Assembly: GCA_037447605.1 (NCBI GenBank)
Contig: CM074815.1
Coordinates: 2,498,750 to 2,562,749, forward strand
DNA: 64,000 nucleotides
Direction: 5' to 3'
Source: Zygnema circumcarinatum
Lineage: Eukaryota > Streptophyta > Zygnematophyceae > Zygnematales > Zygnemataceae
The translations under genes were made by a program, and so were the position numbers. The first letter of the stretch is position 1. Every line of letters begins with the position of its first letter. This document shows, piece by piece, positions 37,977 through 47,494 of this stretch. The notes under the pieces are model-generated. The model searched no databases. It was not told the DNA's origin and saw only the letters and a list, made by a program, of their open reading frames with translations.

Positions 37977-39792
37977 ATGTCGACAGTCGATTGGCGGAGA
38001 ATGGCCGCGGCGAGCCTCTGTGTTGCCATGGCGGTCCTGGTACGGCTGCCGCTTATCCCTTCCTGCACTCTCGCCCGCAATACTCTCTCCCTTTTCTTTC
38101 TTTTTCCCTCTTTTACCTTCTCCCTCCCTCCCTCCCTCCCTACCTCCCTCCCTCATCTCTCCCTCGTCTCTCCCTCTCGAGCAGGCAACAACGCACACGG
38201 CGAGCGCCTCGTCCTCCCTTCCAAGCATAGAATGGCGCCGCCCGTCAGATCTCACAACGGATTTTTTCGCACGGAATACGAAGCCCGTTCTGCTGCTGGT
38301 GCACAAAACCTGGTGCGCTTCAAGGCCGCTCAAAATGGGTCGGAGCGTTTTTAGGGTTCGGGCTGAGGGTCGAGCCTTCTTGGTTTGAAGGTTTTGGACG
38401 CGTTCTTTATATGGTGCATGTACTTCAAGCTCGTGGGAGATGTAGGGTTGTGGGTCTTTCGGCTTTCGCAGTAATAGGGTTTGTACATTTGTGGATTTCT
38501 GGATTGTAGGGTTTCCTTTGTCACGGTTTTTATGGTGTTTAGGGTTATGAAGATTAGGGTTCCTTATGGGGTCTCTAGCGGGGGGGTTGTATGGCAGGTG
38601 TGGATCGTGTGCTCGGCTGTGGGATGAGCTGAGTAGAGGGCAGAAGGAGGGGGGGGAGGAGCTTTTGAAGCTTGCGAATGACTTTGTTATGGTAAGAGCT
38701 CCGAATCTCCCTCTCTCTCTCTCTCTTATTTCTCATTTTTGTTTCTCTCCCACTCTCCTCTCCATTCTCTCGCCCACCTACCTACCTAACGGCCCCCGCA
38801 CTCCCTTTTTTCCCATTCTCCCTTCTTTCTGTCTCGGGTTCGCTTCTCTCTTTCTCCCATTCCTCCTCTCATGCAAAGCAGGCGAGTGAGTTTCATGACG
38901 TACCTCTACGGTTAGAGTAGGGCGAAAGGTTAAGTAAACATTCGTCATCATGACTGGCGTTGACTCAGTACGTAGTGACTGATGCAGGTCAACGCTGCAG
39001 ATGCAGACGAACCAACGGATGTGAGTAGCATCTCCCCCCCTTCCATCCTTTCTCTCAGCTCTCTTCCTCTCCCTCTACTCACATAGAAGCAGGCCGGGAG
39101 AGGGAGGCGTGAATATGACAGTTTAGGAGAATGGCGTTTGCCTTATTCTCTTGGGAGAGTTTTCTGACGTGTGCAGGGTGCATATGCTCCCGATGGTGGC
39201 TACATTCCGCGAATCGTATTTCTGACTCCTAACGGAACGGTAGGATAGAACCCCCCCCCCCCTCCCTTCTCTTTTTGATCGTTCGCAGTCTTTGTTGATG
39301 CCTGCTCTCTTCTGATTGTCTCTCTCTTTTCCTCGCCTCTCTCCCTCTCTCCCCCTCTCTCTGCATTCATCTTTCCCCCTTCCCTCTCTTCCTGACTCTC
39401 CCCCTCCCTCCCTGTCTCCCGTGTGTAAGCAGGTCCAACCGGGCATCAAGTGTTCGTTAAATCCCACTCCATCGTACCAATATTTTTATTCCACTATTGA
39501 GCAGGTTCGCTCCCTCTTCGCCCTTTGTTTAGAGCCCTTCCTTTCTTTCCTTATTTCAGTCATTTTTGAACATTGTCCCTGCCTTTTTGGCGAACGTTTT
39601 TATCCAACCTCCGGTCATTACCAAAGCCACATTCGCTTTATAGAATTGTAGGTTCAATCTTTGAACTAATTTGTATCCTTTTTTTAACTCAATTTGCAGG
39701 TAACAAAAAGCATGGAGATAGCACGGGCAACGTTAACGGAAGAGCATGGAACGGGGAAAGGAGATGGAGGAGAGAAGATTCAAAGATTTTGA
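37977..39792 (+). CDS. TXNDC12-like (ERp18/19) thioredoxin-fold protein, 7 exons
   Basis: Secretory-pathway thiol-disulphide oxidoreductase. Exons: 37977-38039, 38185-38312, 38598-38691, 38988-39020, 39177-39239, 39433-39504 and 39700-39792; phase closes to 181 residues. The N-terminus has a hydrophobic signal (AAASLCVAMAVL). Active site is WCGSC (Cys65, Cys68) split by intron 2; the animal protein has WCGAC. The cis-proline loop is GGYIPRIVFL and the C-terminal region PSYQYFYSTIEQV matches the family. The C-terminus ends EKIQRF with no KDEL-type signal, so ER retention is uncertain. Introns 1, 3 and 5 carry CT-rich tracts. The stop codon lies inside the first unit of a 17-bp tandem repeat. 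Confidence 0.9.
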
Positions 39793-39860
39793 AACTGGCC
39801 CAATTTTGAAACTGGCCCAATTTTGAAAATGTCCCAATTTTGGAAAGTTGTCCCAATTTT
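39787..39860 (+). repeat. 17-bp tandem repeat overlapping the TXNDC12-like stop codon
   Basis: Four to five units of TTTTGAAACTGGCCCAA, the later ones degenerate (GAAAATGTCCCAA, GGAAAGTTGTCCCAA). The TGA at 39790-39792 is part of the first unit. Confidence 0.85.
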
Positions 39861-40754
39861 TGTGTTCGGATTCAGGAGCGTAGAAAACATGTCGACTCAA
39901 TGGGAGGGCCCGAAGAAGGGTGAGAAGAGCGGCAAGTGAGTGAACGAAAAGTTTCGTTTTTTGATAGGAAGTGGTTTTTATTTTTGACGGCAGGTTTTTT
40001 TTAATGGGGGCGGGGCAGTTTTGTAGTTGGCGCTTGCAAGTGTGAATATGCAGAGGAGAAGTTTTGTGTGTGTGTGTGTAAAAGAGAGAGTGAGAGAGAC
40101 TGAGAGGAGAGAGCGAAAGAGATGGGGAGAGAAACAGATGTAGTAAAGGGGAGTTATGTAGAGAGAGAGAGAGTCGGCAAGAGAGGGTGAACGGGAGGGA
40201 ACGCGAGAGAGACATGAAAAGAGTTGGAGATAGAGAGTGAGATACGGAGAGAGTGAGAAAGAGAGAGAGAGAGTGTGTGAGAAAGAGAGTGATCCAACGA
40301 TCAAAGGTGATTGTTCGTTTTTGACTGTGTAGCGTACATACTAGAATGTGGAACTGGGGATAATTTAGTATTTACTTTTGATGACCGGAAAACTTTTGAT
40401 GTAGTGTTTCGAAAAGAGAATATTCAGGTTTTTGTTCATCGATTTTGTTTTATTTTGCCCGGTTCTATTTGTTTTGGTTTATCTTAAGGTGTTCTCTGGC
40501 AATTCTTTTTAAAAATGTTTCAAAAAGTTTAAAAGTTGTTTAACTGGTTTTGTAAAACTTAGTCGAACTAAAAACGCTTTTCTTGGCAGTGTCACACTTT
40601 CAAAATCGAAGGACATCGAATAAATTGACATTTGCCTGCATTGAATTAAAAATAATTACAATTTTGGCCCTCCAAAGGCCAAAAGTGACAGCCGTCATAA
40701 AGTCTGCGCCGAGTTCGCCTCACGTCGCCGCCGACAGCCACACGTCAAGCCCGA
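39861..40754. other. Intergenic between TXNDC12-like gene and carboxylesterase
   Basis: GA-rich patches (40080-40290) and AT-rich spacer. No gene recognised. Confidence 0.5.
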
Positions 40755-40945
40755 GCCGCCACGTGGCAGTCGTTGAGTCGACGACAGCTGCCACGTAATC
40801 CTCCACGAGAGCCTCGGCGGACGCCACGTGGCCGAAGGACTCCTTTCATCTTGCGACCACGTGGCACACTCCGCATTCGCCACTGCAGCCACGTGTCCTT
40901 CCGAGCGCCCTCCCCTGTTGCTGCCACGTGTCAGATTTCAGGAAA
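40755..40945 (+). promoter_or_regulatory. G-box cluster upstream of the carboxylesterase
   Basis: Five CACGTG hexamers at 40760, 40825, 40858, 40890 and 40925 plus near matches (CCACGTAA at 40791, CACGTC at 40741), all within 190 bp of the start codon; most sit in GCCACGTG. Two more (40949, 41010) lie inside exon 1. In plants G-box/ABRE cores bind bZIP and bHLH factors. Confidence 0.7.
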
Positions 40946-42560
40946 ATGCACGTGGAGCTCTCTGATTGGCTCCTAGCGGGCGCTGTCGCAGCGGCCATCG
41001 GGTTGCTGACACGTGTCGTGCTGCGGCGAATGGCGGGAAAGCTCGACGCGGCGGCAGCGGGTGAGGCCCGTCCCTGAACCCTAGAACTGAAGGGGGGGGA
41101 GGGGGGGAGGGGAAGGAAACACTCTCTCCCCATCTCTCTTTCCTCTCCCTCTCTTCCTCTTTCGCTCCCTTGAAATTTTTACCTTTGCCCTCTCTCACAC
41201 CCTCTCCTTCGCTCCACTTCCTCCTCCCTCGCCTTCCACCCTCTCTGCCTCTCCCACTCTCCCCTTCCCCTTTCTCCTTCTCCCTTGCTTCCTCTCCCCC
41301 CCTCCTTTCCCTCTCCCTCTCCCTCCCTCTTTGCTCTCTCACTCTCCTTCTGTCCTTCTCCGCATTTCCTCTCCCCCGCCTCCTCCCTCTCACACTCTCT
41401 CCCTGTTTTTCCAATTCCCATCTCCCCTCTCCCTGCCCCGTTCCCTATTGTCACATCTCTCCCTCTGCTTTCAGGGGCCGCCTCATCAATAAACTCTACA
41501 TATTAATAAAAAAAGCTCTACTTTTTCTCATTTTTCCTGCCGTTTCCGCCTAGATGCAGGTCAAATGATGCGTGTCCCGTTCCATGTTCGCCTCCATTCC
41601 TTTATTCTCAAATATGGTGCTTTATTTCTTCAACAGCGAGATGGTACAATTCTACGAACCGGGTTCCTCGGCGCCATGGCCAGAGACCCCCGTCCTTCCA
41701 ACGAAAGCTTCACCAAATTTGAGACTGCGACGCGTGACGTTACGCTTCTATGTGAAAATCGAAAGCTTGAAGTTCGAATATTCCTCCCAAAATTGGCTCT
41801 CTCTTTGAAACCCTCCGCCAAGCTCCCCATTGCTCTCTTCTTCCACGGCGGCGGCTTCTCCTTCGCTTCAATGAAGGACGGAGTTTACGATTCTATGTGT
41901 CGGAGAATTGCGTTCTATGTGGGAATGCTCGTGGTTTCCGTTGAGTATCGACTCGCCCCAGAGAGCCCCTACCCTTCCGCATATGATGACGGGTATGAAG
42001 CTCTAAAATGGCTGAAAAATAAAGCGATAATTGAAGATAAATGGGTTTCTAAATATGCAGATATTTCTAACTGCTTTTTATTTGGAGACAGCGCCGGCGC
42101 AAATTTAGCTCACCATGTTTCCCTACGAGCTCGAGAGGTCGATTTTTCGCCTCTTCAAATCCGCGGTCGGTGCCTCATGTTTCCTTTTTTTGGGGGGACC
42201 GATAAGCTGCAATCAGAAATTGAGTTTTCCAATGGCTACATTGTTGGTGAAAAAATCTTAAATACGATGTGGAGGAATTTTTTGCCGAAAGGGGCAGATC
42301 AGAATCACATGGCGGCCAATCCCCTCGCGCCAGCTCATCCTTCTCTGAAAAATCTGCAGCCCACATTGGTCCAGGTGGCAGGCTACGACTACCTCAAGGA
42401 CAGAGGAATTTTGTATGCGAACGCGTTGAAGGAGGCGGGGGTTGATCTGGAGTTGATCCATTATCCACACATGATCCATTGTTTCCCACTTTTTGGGGTT
42501 AACTCGGACTCATTCTTCTCAGACTTGACCCAATTTGTGCGCCGCGTTTCGGTCAATTGA
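40946..42560 (+). CDS. Membrane-anchored carboxylesterase / HSL-type alpha/beta hydrolase, 2 exons
   Basis: Exons 40946-41060 and 41560-42560; phase closes to 371 residues. The first ~25 residues form a single membrane segment (WLLAGAVAAAIGLLTRVVL), which suggests an ER or membrane anchor. The hydrolase core has the oxyanion motif HGGGF (134-138), nucleophile elbow GDSAGAN (Ser216), Asp in GYDYLKD (~Asp315) and His in MIHCF (~His345). EYRLAPE and YPSAYDDG are typical of the plant CXE/GID1-related family. A catalytic His argues for an active esterase and against a GID1-type receptor; the substrate cannot be told. The single intron is CT-rich on the coding strand, and a G-box cluster lies upstream. 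Confidence 0.9.
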
Positions 42561-42869
42561 TGCTCCTTGTTGGATAAAATTTTCGTAATTTTGTGTTTTG
42601 GCAAGTCAGGATTTCAATCTCTTGGTCAGAAAAGCTTTTCGCATGTACATGACAATCAGCAGTTTTTGCAATTTTGATTTTTTTTTATCGGTGGAAGATT
42701 AACTGGGAGAGAGGAAATCTTAGGGTTCTTGGAGTCGTTTGGAACGGTCCTGGCTTCATTATTTTCCACGAGTTTCCTTCGTTTCTTTGAAAAAAAAAAT
42801 ATCACTTTTTTATGGTCTGTCAGTATTTATGCTCCTGTCTTTCCTGAAATGAACAAGACAACCACTCCG

Positions 42870-43330
42870 AACCAATGGTTGCCAGGAATCGGATGCTGGC
42901 TACCTTTACCAATGGTTGGAACCATGGGTCGGCAACCTGTCAGCCATTGCCAATGATTGGAACCATTGAATTCAACGATTCCTAAATTGTTTTTCCAACC
43001 ATTGGCATCCGACCACTGCCAATGGTTTCCCAACCCACCTAATAGGGGGAGTCAGACCTTAACCATTGCCTAATCAATTAAGCAAGCCTGTCGGGCGGAT
43101 TAAGCATTGGCTAGGTATGCATTTTGGTACGGTTGGGCTCGGCGGAGCCGCGGATCCCGACCCGGAATTGGTACACGAAAGAAGTGACTTTTAGTTTAAG
43201 GAATTCGGGAATTTCGTAAGCGATGGTCAAGGTCTGACTCCCCCCTTAATGGTTGCGATCCTTGCCAACCAACGGTCGGCCGGCCAACCACTTGGTAACC
43301 AATGGTTGGGCTGATGGTTCCCCACCCAGC
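42870..43330. repeat. CCAATGGTTGG / CCAACCATTGG motif cluster
   Basis: At least nine copies of CCAATGGTT or its complement (for example near 42874, 42909, 42997, 43017, 43060, 43246 and 43297) in both orientations. They flank and partly overlap the MITE-like element, as if short elements had inserted repeatedly. Confidence 0.7.
43045..43244. mobile_element. MITE-like element with ~25-bp terminal inverted repeats
   Basis: Left end GGGGGAGTCAGACCTTAACC and right end reading GGGGGAGTCAGACCTTGACC on the opposite strand, with two mismatches over ~25 bp. Length ~200 bp, no coding capacity. Flanks AATA and TTAAT may be remains of a short target duplication. Confidence 0.7.
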
Positions 43331-43940
43331 GGACCTGTGCCATTCCGTACCGCTACACAAACCGTGACGGACGGCGCGAATCGCCTTCCAAATCCGTGCG
43401 ATCGAAAAATCTACAACCATACCGTATAGTAGATCTAAACCCCAGTCGCGAAGCGTAACTTCCCGGATACGCAATCCTGTTGGCCGCGTTATCATTGGTT
43501 AAAAAGATCCCAACGCGATCTGTCAGTCAAAGGGTGCATACGTGGCCAGAATATAGTGCCCATTTGCGTTGATAAGATACTACGAGATCCTGCAAATTAG
43601 ATTCGATGAGATTTCTTCAGATCCTAAATATCTTCGGTTACCAGATTGACGTCGACCTTGACAGAAGTCAACTCCGCTCGGTTGGCCTGAAGTCAAGATT
43701 CGTATGATCCAATGAAAAGGACACTGTACAGCACCAATAAGCGACTGCCACGGCTACAAATCTTGTCGGAATGCGGACGTCATCACCTGCTCAGATAAAA
43801 CCTCCCCCAAGAGGACCCTCTCACGACGCATCGCATTCTAGGGTCCCGTTTGACGGCGGGCCGCGTGTCGCCGCAAAACGACAAATTTGAGCAGCTCGCG
43901 CCGCCGGCCAACGGCGCCGCCGCCGCCGCCACGCGACGGC

Positions 43941-43948
43941 TTTTAAAA
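43941..43948 (+). promoter_or_regulatory. Putative TATA box for papain-family copy 2
   Basis: TTTTAAAA, 132 bp upstream of the ATG, after a GC-rich stretch. A (GA)n run (44008-44043) lies in the presumed leader. Confidence 0.45.
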
Positions 43949-44079
43949 GGTGCGTCCGCGCACTCACAAGCAGCGGCCTCTCTTGTGAGGCGAAAGGCGA
44001 GGCGGAGAGGAAGGGAGAGAGAGTGAGAGAGAGAGAGAGAGAGGGACAGAAAGATAATACGGATTTCTTCTTCTAAGCC

Positions 44080-46196
44080 ATGGCTTCTGCAAAGTTTTGT
44101 GTTCTCGTTCTGAGCCTCAATCTTTTCAGAGCTGCAATTGTTGCAGCACGCGAGGGCTACCTAGGACCTTTGGACAAATCAACGGAGAGATGGCGGCTAA
44201 GTGGGCGGCGGCTCTCTGACGGCGGGGCTGGAGAGAAGGACTATTTGAGCTTCCGCGAGTTCCTGCAGTCCCCGGAGGCGGCGCGGCGGCTCCAGGATGC
44301 GCCCGCCTCGTCGCTGTACCACGCGTACGACATCACCGCGGCGAAGGGCGCCGTCGACTGGCGGGCGACGGGCGTCATCACGCGCGTCATGGACGCCAAG
44401 GACGTACGTGGCCGCGCGCCGCCGTGCGGACTGCATGCATGCATACACATGCATGCATAGTTCAAAGGAAGACTGAGAAATGAATGCTATGGAGGAAAGA
44501 TGAGAGAAAGTTCACGGTGCGCGCATGCTGGTTCTTCCTGAAAAGTTTAAACAGGCGTGAGCTTAACACTGTCCCTTTACGTGCGTGGTGCGCAGTGCAA
44601 CAGCTGTTGGGCGCTGACGGTGGCTGACGTGATCGCGCTGCACTACGCCAAGGAACAGGGGTGGGGCAACCTCCCCCAGCAGCTGGGCAAGCAGTGGTAC
44701 TTTTCCCCGCAAGGGTCCGCACAGCAGATCGCGGACTGCATGGGAGTGAACATCTGCGCGCAGGGCTACCCCGAGTGGGCCCTCTTCTACGCCACCGTCA
44801 ATGGGGGGCTCACGATCGAGGACCGCTATCCGTACAATCCGGAACCAGGGGCAGAAAATCAGGAGTGCAAGAGAGACATCGCGGAAAAACCAACGCTCAA
44901 GGTAATCCGTCATCCGGATATCCACAAGCTAAGAGAGTGAGTCAGTTGTGATGGATAAATTGACAACTTTACGAACCATTGGAAGGTTGAGGTCTAAGGG
45001 GAGTTCGCGATGGCATGCATGCAGGTGACGAGGTGGGAGCAAGTCCCCGCATTCGACGAAGAAGCCCTCCGGAAGGCGGTGTCGATGAAGCCGGTCCTTG
45101 CATTCATTTCTGCATCCGGGGACTTTGAGGTGCGCCCCAACACACACGCTCCTCTCTCATGACATAGTTTTCTATCCACCTTCATTGAAAGGGAAAAAAT
45201 TGTATAGTCTTGGATGCTGTGGAAGGCGGCTGGCGTGTAGGTCAGTAAACTACCACATTACCAAGGCCTAAATTTTTTTACGATCCCTTACTTGAATTCC
45301 TTACAGAACTACAGCTTCATTTCGAACACCAAGGAAGGTGAAACCAAGGTCATCTACAACGGCACCTGTGACCCGACGAACATCAACCACATGGTGATCA
45401 TTGTCGGGTACAACATGACAGAGCCGCGCCATTGGATCATCAAGAACACGCGCGGCAACGCGTGGGGCGACAATGGATATATGTATCTCGCCATGACCGG
45501 CGAACCCGGCGGAAAGTGCGGCATCAACAGGTAATAAGAATCGACCTCGCTTCATGCAACATTACTTGTTTGTATATGAGCCATATCGCGTCTCTCCCTC
45601 CTTGCTACTTCCAACATCCCACTAACGGATCCCATCTCTCTCTGTGGTCTCTCCGGCAGTCTCCCGGCGCTGTACCCTCTGTACTACTCGCAGACCGGCA
45701 GCATCTGCAAGAGCTTCTACCCCCCCCTGTGCGGCGAGGGCGGGCAGTGCGTGGACTCCTTGGACGCGTACGGCGTGCCCACCGTGTGGTGCAACTGCTC
45801 GGGGCCGTACGAGAACGCGACTCTCCGCGGGGGCCTGCCCGGCTGCGTCCGCAAGGCCTCCTGCGCGGAGCAGGAGCAACGCCCCNNNNNNNNNNNNNNN
45901 NNNNNNNNNNNNNNNNNNNNNNNNNNNNNNNNNNNNNNNNNNNNNNNNNNNNNNNNNNNNNNNNNNNNNNNNNNNNNNNNNNNNNGTGCCCGTATCCGCG
46001 GCCAGAGCCGTCGCCAAATAGGTGTTCGAAAAACTTCGCCAACTGTCAGTCCGCGTGCGCGGATGCGGCCACCACGCAGGTGGCTGAGACCCCCGTGAAG
46101 AAGAGGACTCCCATGTCATGGTCGAACAGCTACTTGGTTTGCGTTCATAAGTGCTACAACCTCCGGTTCAAAAACATCTGCCCATATTGGATGTGA
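44080..46196 (+). CDS. Secreted papain-family (C1A) cysteine protease with Cys-rich C-terminal extension (copy 2; gap inside)
   Basis: Exons: 44080-44403, 44596-44901, 45025-45129, a doubtful 45208-45234, 45307-45530, and 45660 to the gap at 45886-45985, resuming to a TGA at 46194-46196. Signal peptide MASAKFCVLVLSLNLF is followed by a short propeptide. Catalytic residues: Cys112 in CNSCWAL, His282 in NHMVIIVGY and Asn301 in WIIKN. The oxyanion-hole Gln normally six residues before the Cys is Ala106 (MDAKDC), and the usual KNSWG is KNTRG. For exon 4 the better-looking donor would keep a TAG in frame; I used GGC|GTGTAG. The tail after the peptidase is EGF-like (CGEGGQCVDS..VWCNCSG), then Cys-rich and paralogous to copy 1, ending CPYWM. 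The gap may hide LysM and Pro-rich exons. Confidence 0.87.
44231..44580 (+). repeat. Inverted duplication, arm B (partner 34936-35290)
   Basis: Second half of exon 1 and most of intron 1 of copy 2. Encodes the same LSFREFLQSPEAARRLQ stretch as arm A with no amino-acid change through MDAKD. The match runs to within ~20 bp of the catalytic-Cys exon, where arm A meets a gap. Confidence 0.9.
45886..45985. other. Assembly gap (100 N) in copy 2
   Basis: Lies between the EGF-like segment and the terminal Cys-rich segment, the position where copy 1 has its LysM and proline-rich exons. True length unknown. Confidence 0.95.
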
Positions 46197-47067
46197 GTGC
46201 TCCTCACTCTCCTTGCGCAGCTCGTGAGTCCTATGCACTGTATAACAGTCGATTTGTCCGTCAAATGACGGCATTGTAAGAGAGATCTTGGTGGCATGAC
46301 TGAGAGGAGAAGGGAAAGTGATGATGATAAAGGTGGATGTTGAGAGAGGAATGCAATGCGATGGAGGTGTGAGGGAGAGGGGGGAAGATGAACTCTAAAA
46401 TCCCTAAAAACCCGAATGTTGATGAGAGAATTTGATGATAATGATCGATGATGATAATTTCGTTTGGCTTTTGTGACTTATTTTCTTGCAGACCCTCATA
46501 AGGGAATTTCGCGCTGCCAACAACATCTGGTTGACAAGTCTTTCCGTGCACAGTGCTAGCTCTTGTTGATAATATTTCCGTTTTTGGAAATGTGGCAACA
46601 CAAGCTAGAACGAGTGCAGAGAACGTAACCTGATCGTTATGGTTTAAGGTTTATTAAACCCCTGAATCCTTTTGTTATCTTTTGGTTTAAAGTTGTTAAA
46701 CCCGTGAAGCCTTTTGTCTTTTAAGTTTCACTGTGTGAGGTCCGCTTCTTTTTGAATTTTTGTGCTTAATTTATTTTTTATTACAGATGTTTAAGATTTT
46801 CATTACTTCTTTACCATTACCACTCTGTTAAACTGAAGAGGCCAGGCCAATACTGTTTAGACAACATAGAAACAGATGTCAGTGGAAGCAGGAATGCTTT
46901 TATTGGGCAACGCCTGTACTCAGTTTTAACTTAGAAACTGCTCCCTCTCCCCTTGTTTCGGAAGACCCCCTTAAAATACTTATTTCCATTTTCCTTAAAC
47001 GATTCTACAAGTGGTTCATCTTTCTATGATGTTTGCAACCGATCTGCGAGTGCAAAATTTGCATCAT
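46197..47067. other. Intergenic, tail-to-tail between copy 2 and the UAM-like gene
   Basis: AT-rich convergent 3' flanks with no recognisable gene; open frames of 65-96 codons on the minus strand have no known domain. Confidence 0.5.
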
Positions 47068-47444
47068 CTATGCTGCAATATTTGAGCTTGTGGCAGACAT
47101 GGAAGAGCCTCTTGGTGTCACTGCATTACTGGCATTCCACAAATCGATCCAAACCTCCATGTTGGTCGCCAACTTCTTAAAGGAAGGATCCAAGGTGGAT
47201 AATTCTGCTTTAACCTGCAAAGTCCCAAGTTCGTAAAACGTTAATAAAACATGTCAATTCCGAAAAAACTGAATGAATGAATGAGAATGAATGACATACT
47301 TTCTTTACTGAAAATTAATCTGAACTACACTCTGCTATTTTCCCCTCCCTCTCCCCCTCACACTGCTCGTCCTTTCACTCTCTTGGTTCCAATTTCCCGT
47401 GGCCCCCCTCCCCCAATCCGGCCAGCTTGAGAGAGAGAGAAAGA

Positions 47445-47494
<50 letters not shown>

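Larger units (their letters stand above)
42561..43940. other. Intergenic between carboxylesterase and papain-family copy 2
   Basis: No protein gene. Contains a CCAATGGTTGG motif cluster, a MITE-like element, and a GC-rich promoter end with a (GCC)n run at 43917-43932. Confidence 0.5.

Noticed and set aside
40583-41133. Open frames on the minus strand over the carboxylesterase promoter and exon 1
   Set aside because: They are shadows of the plus-strand exon and the G-box cluster; the plus-strand exon joins the hydrolase core in phase.
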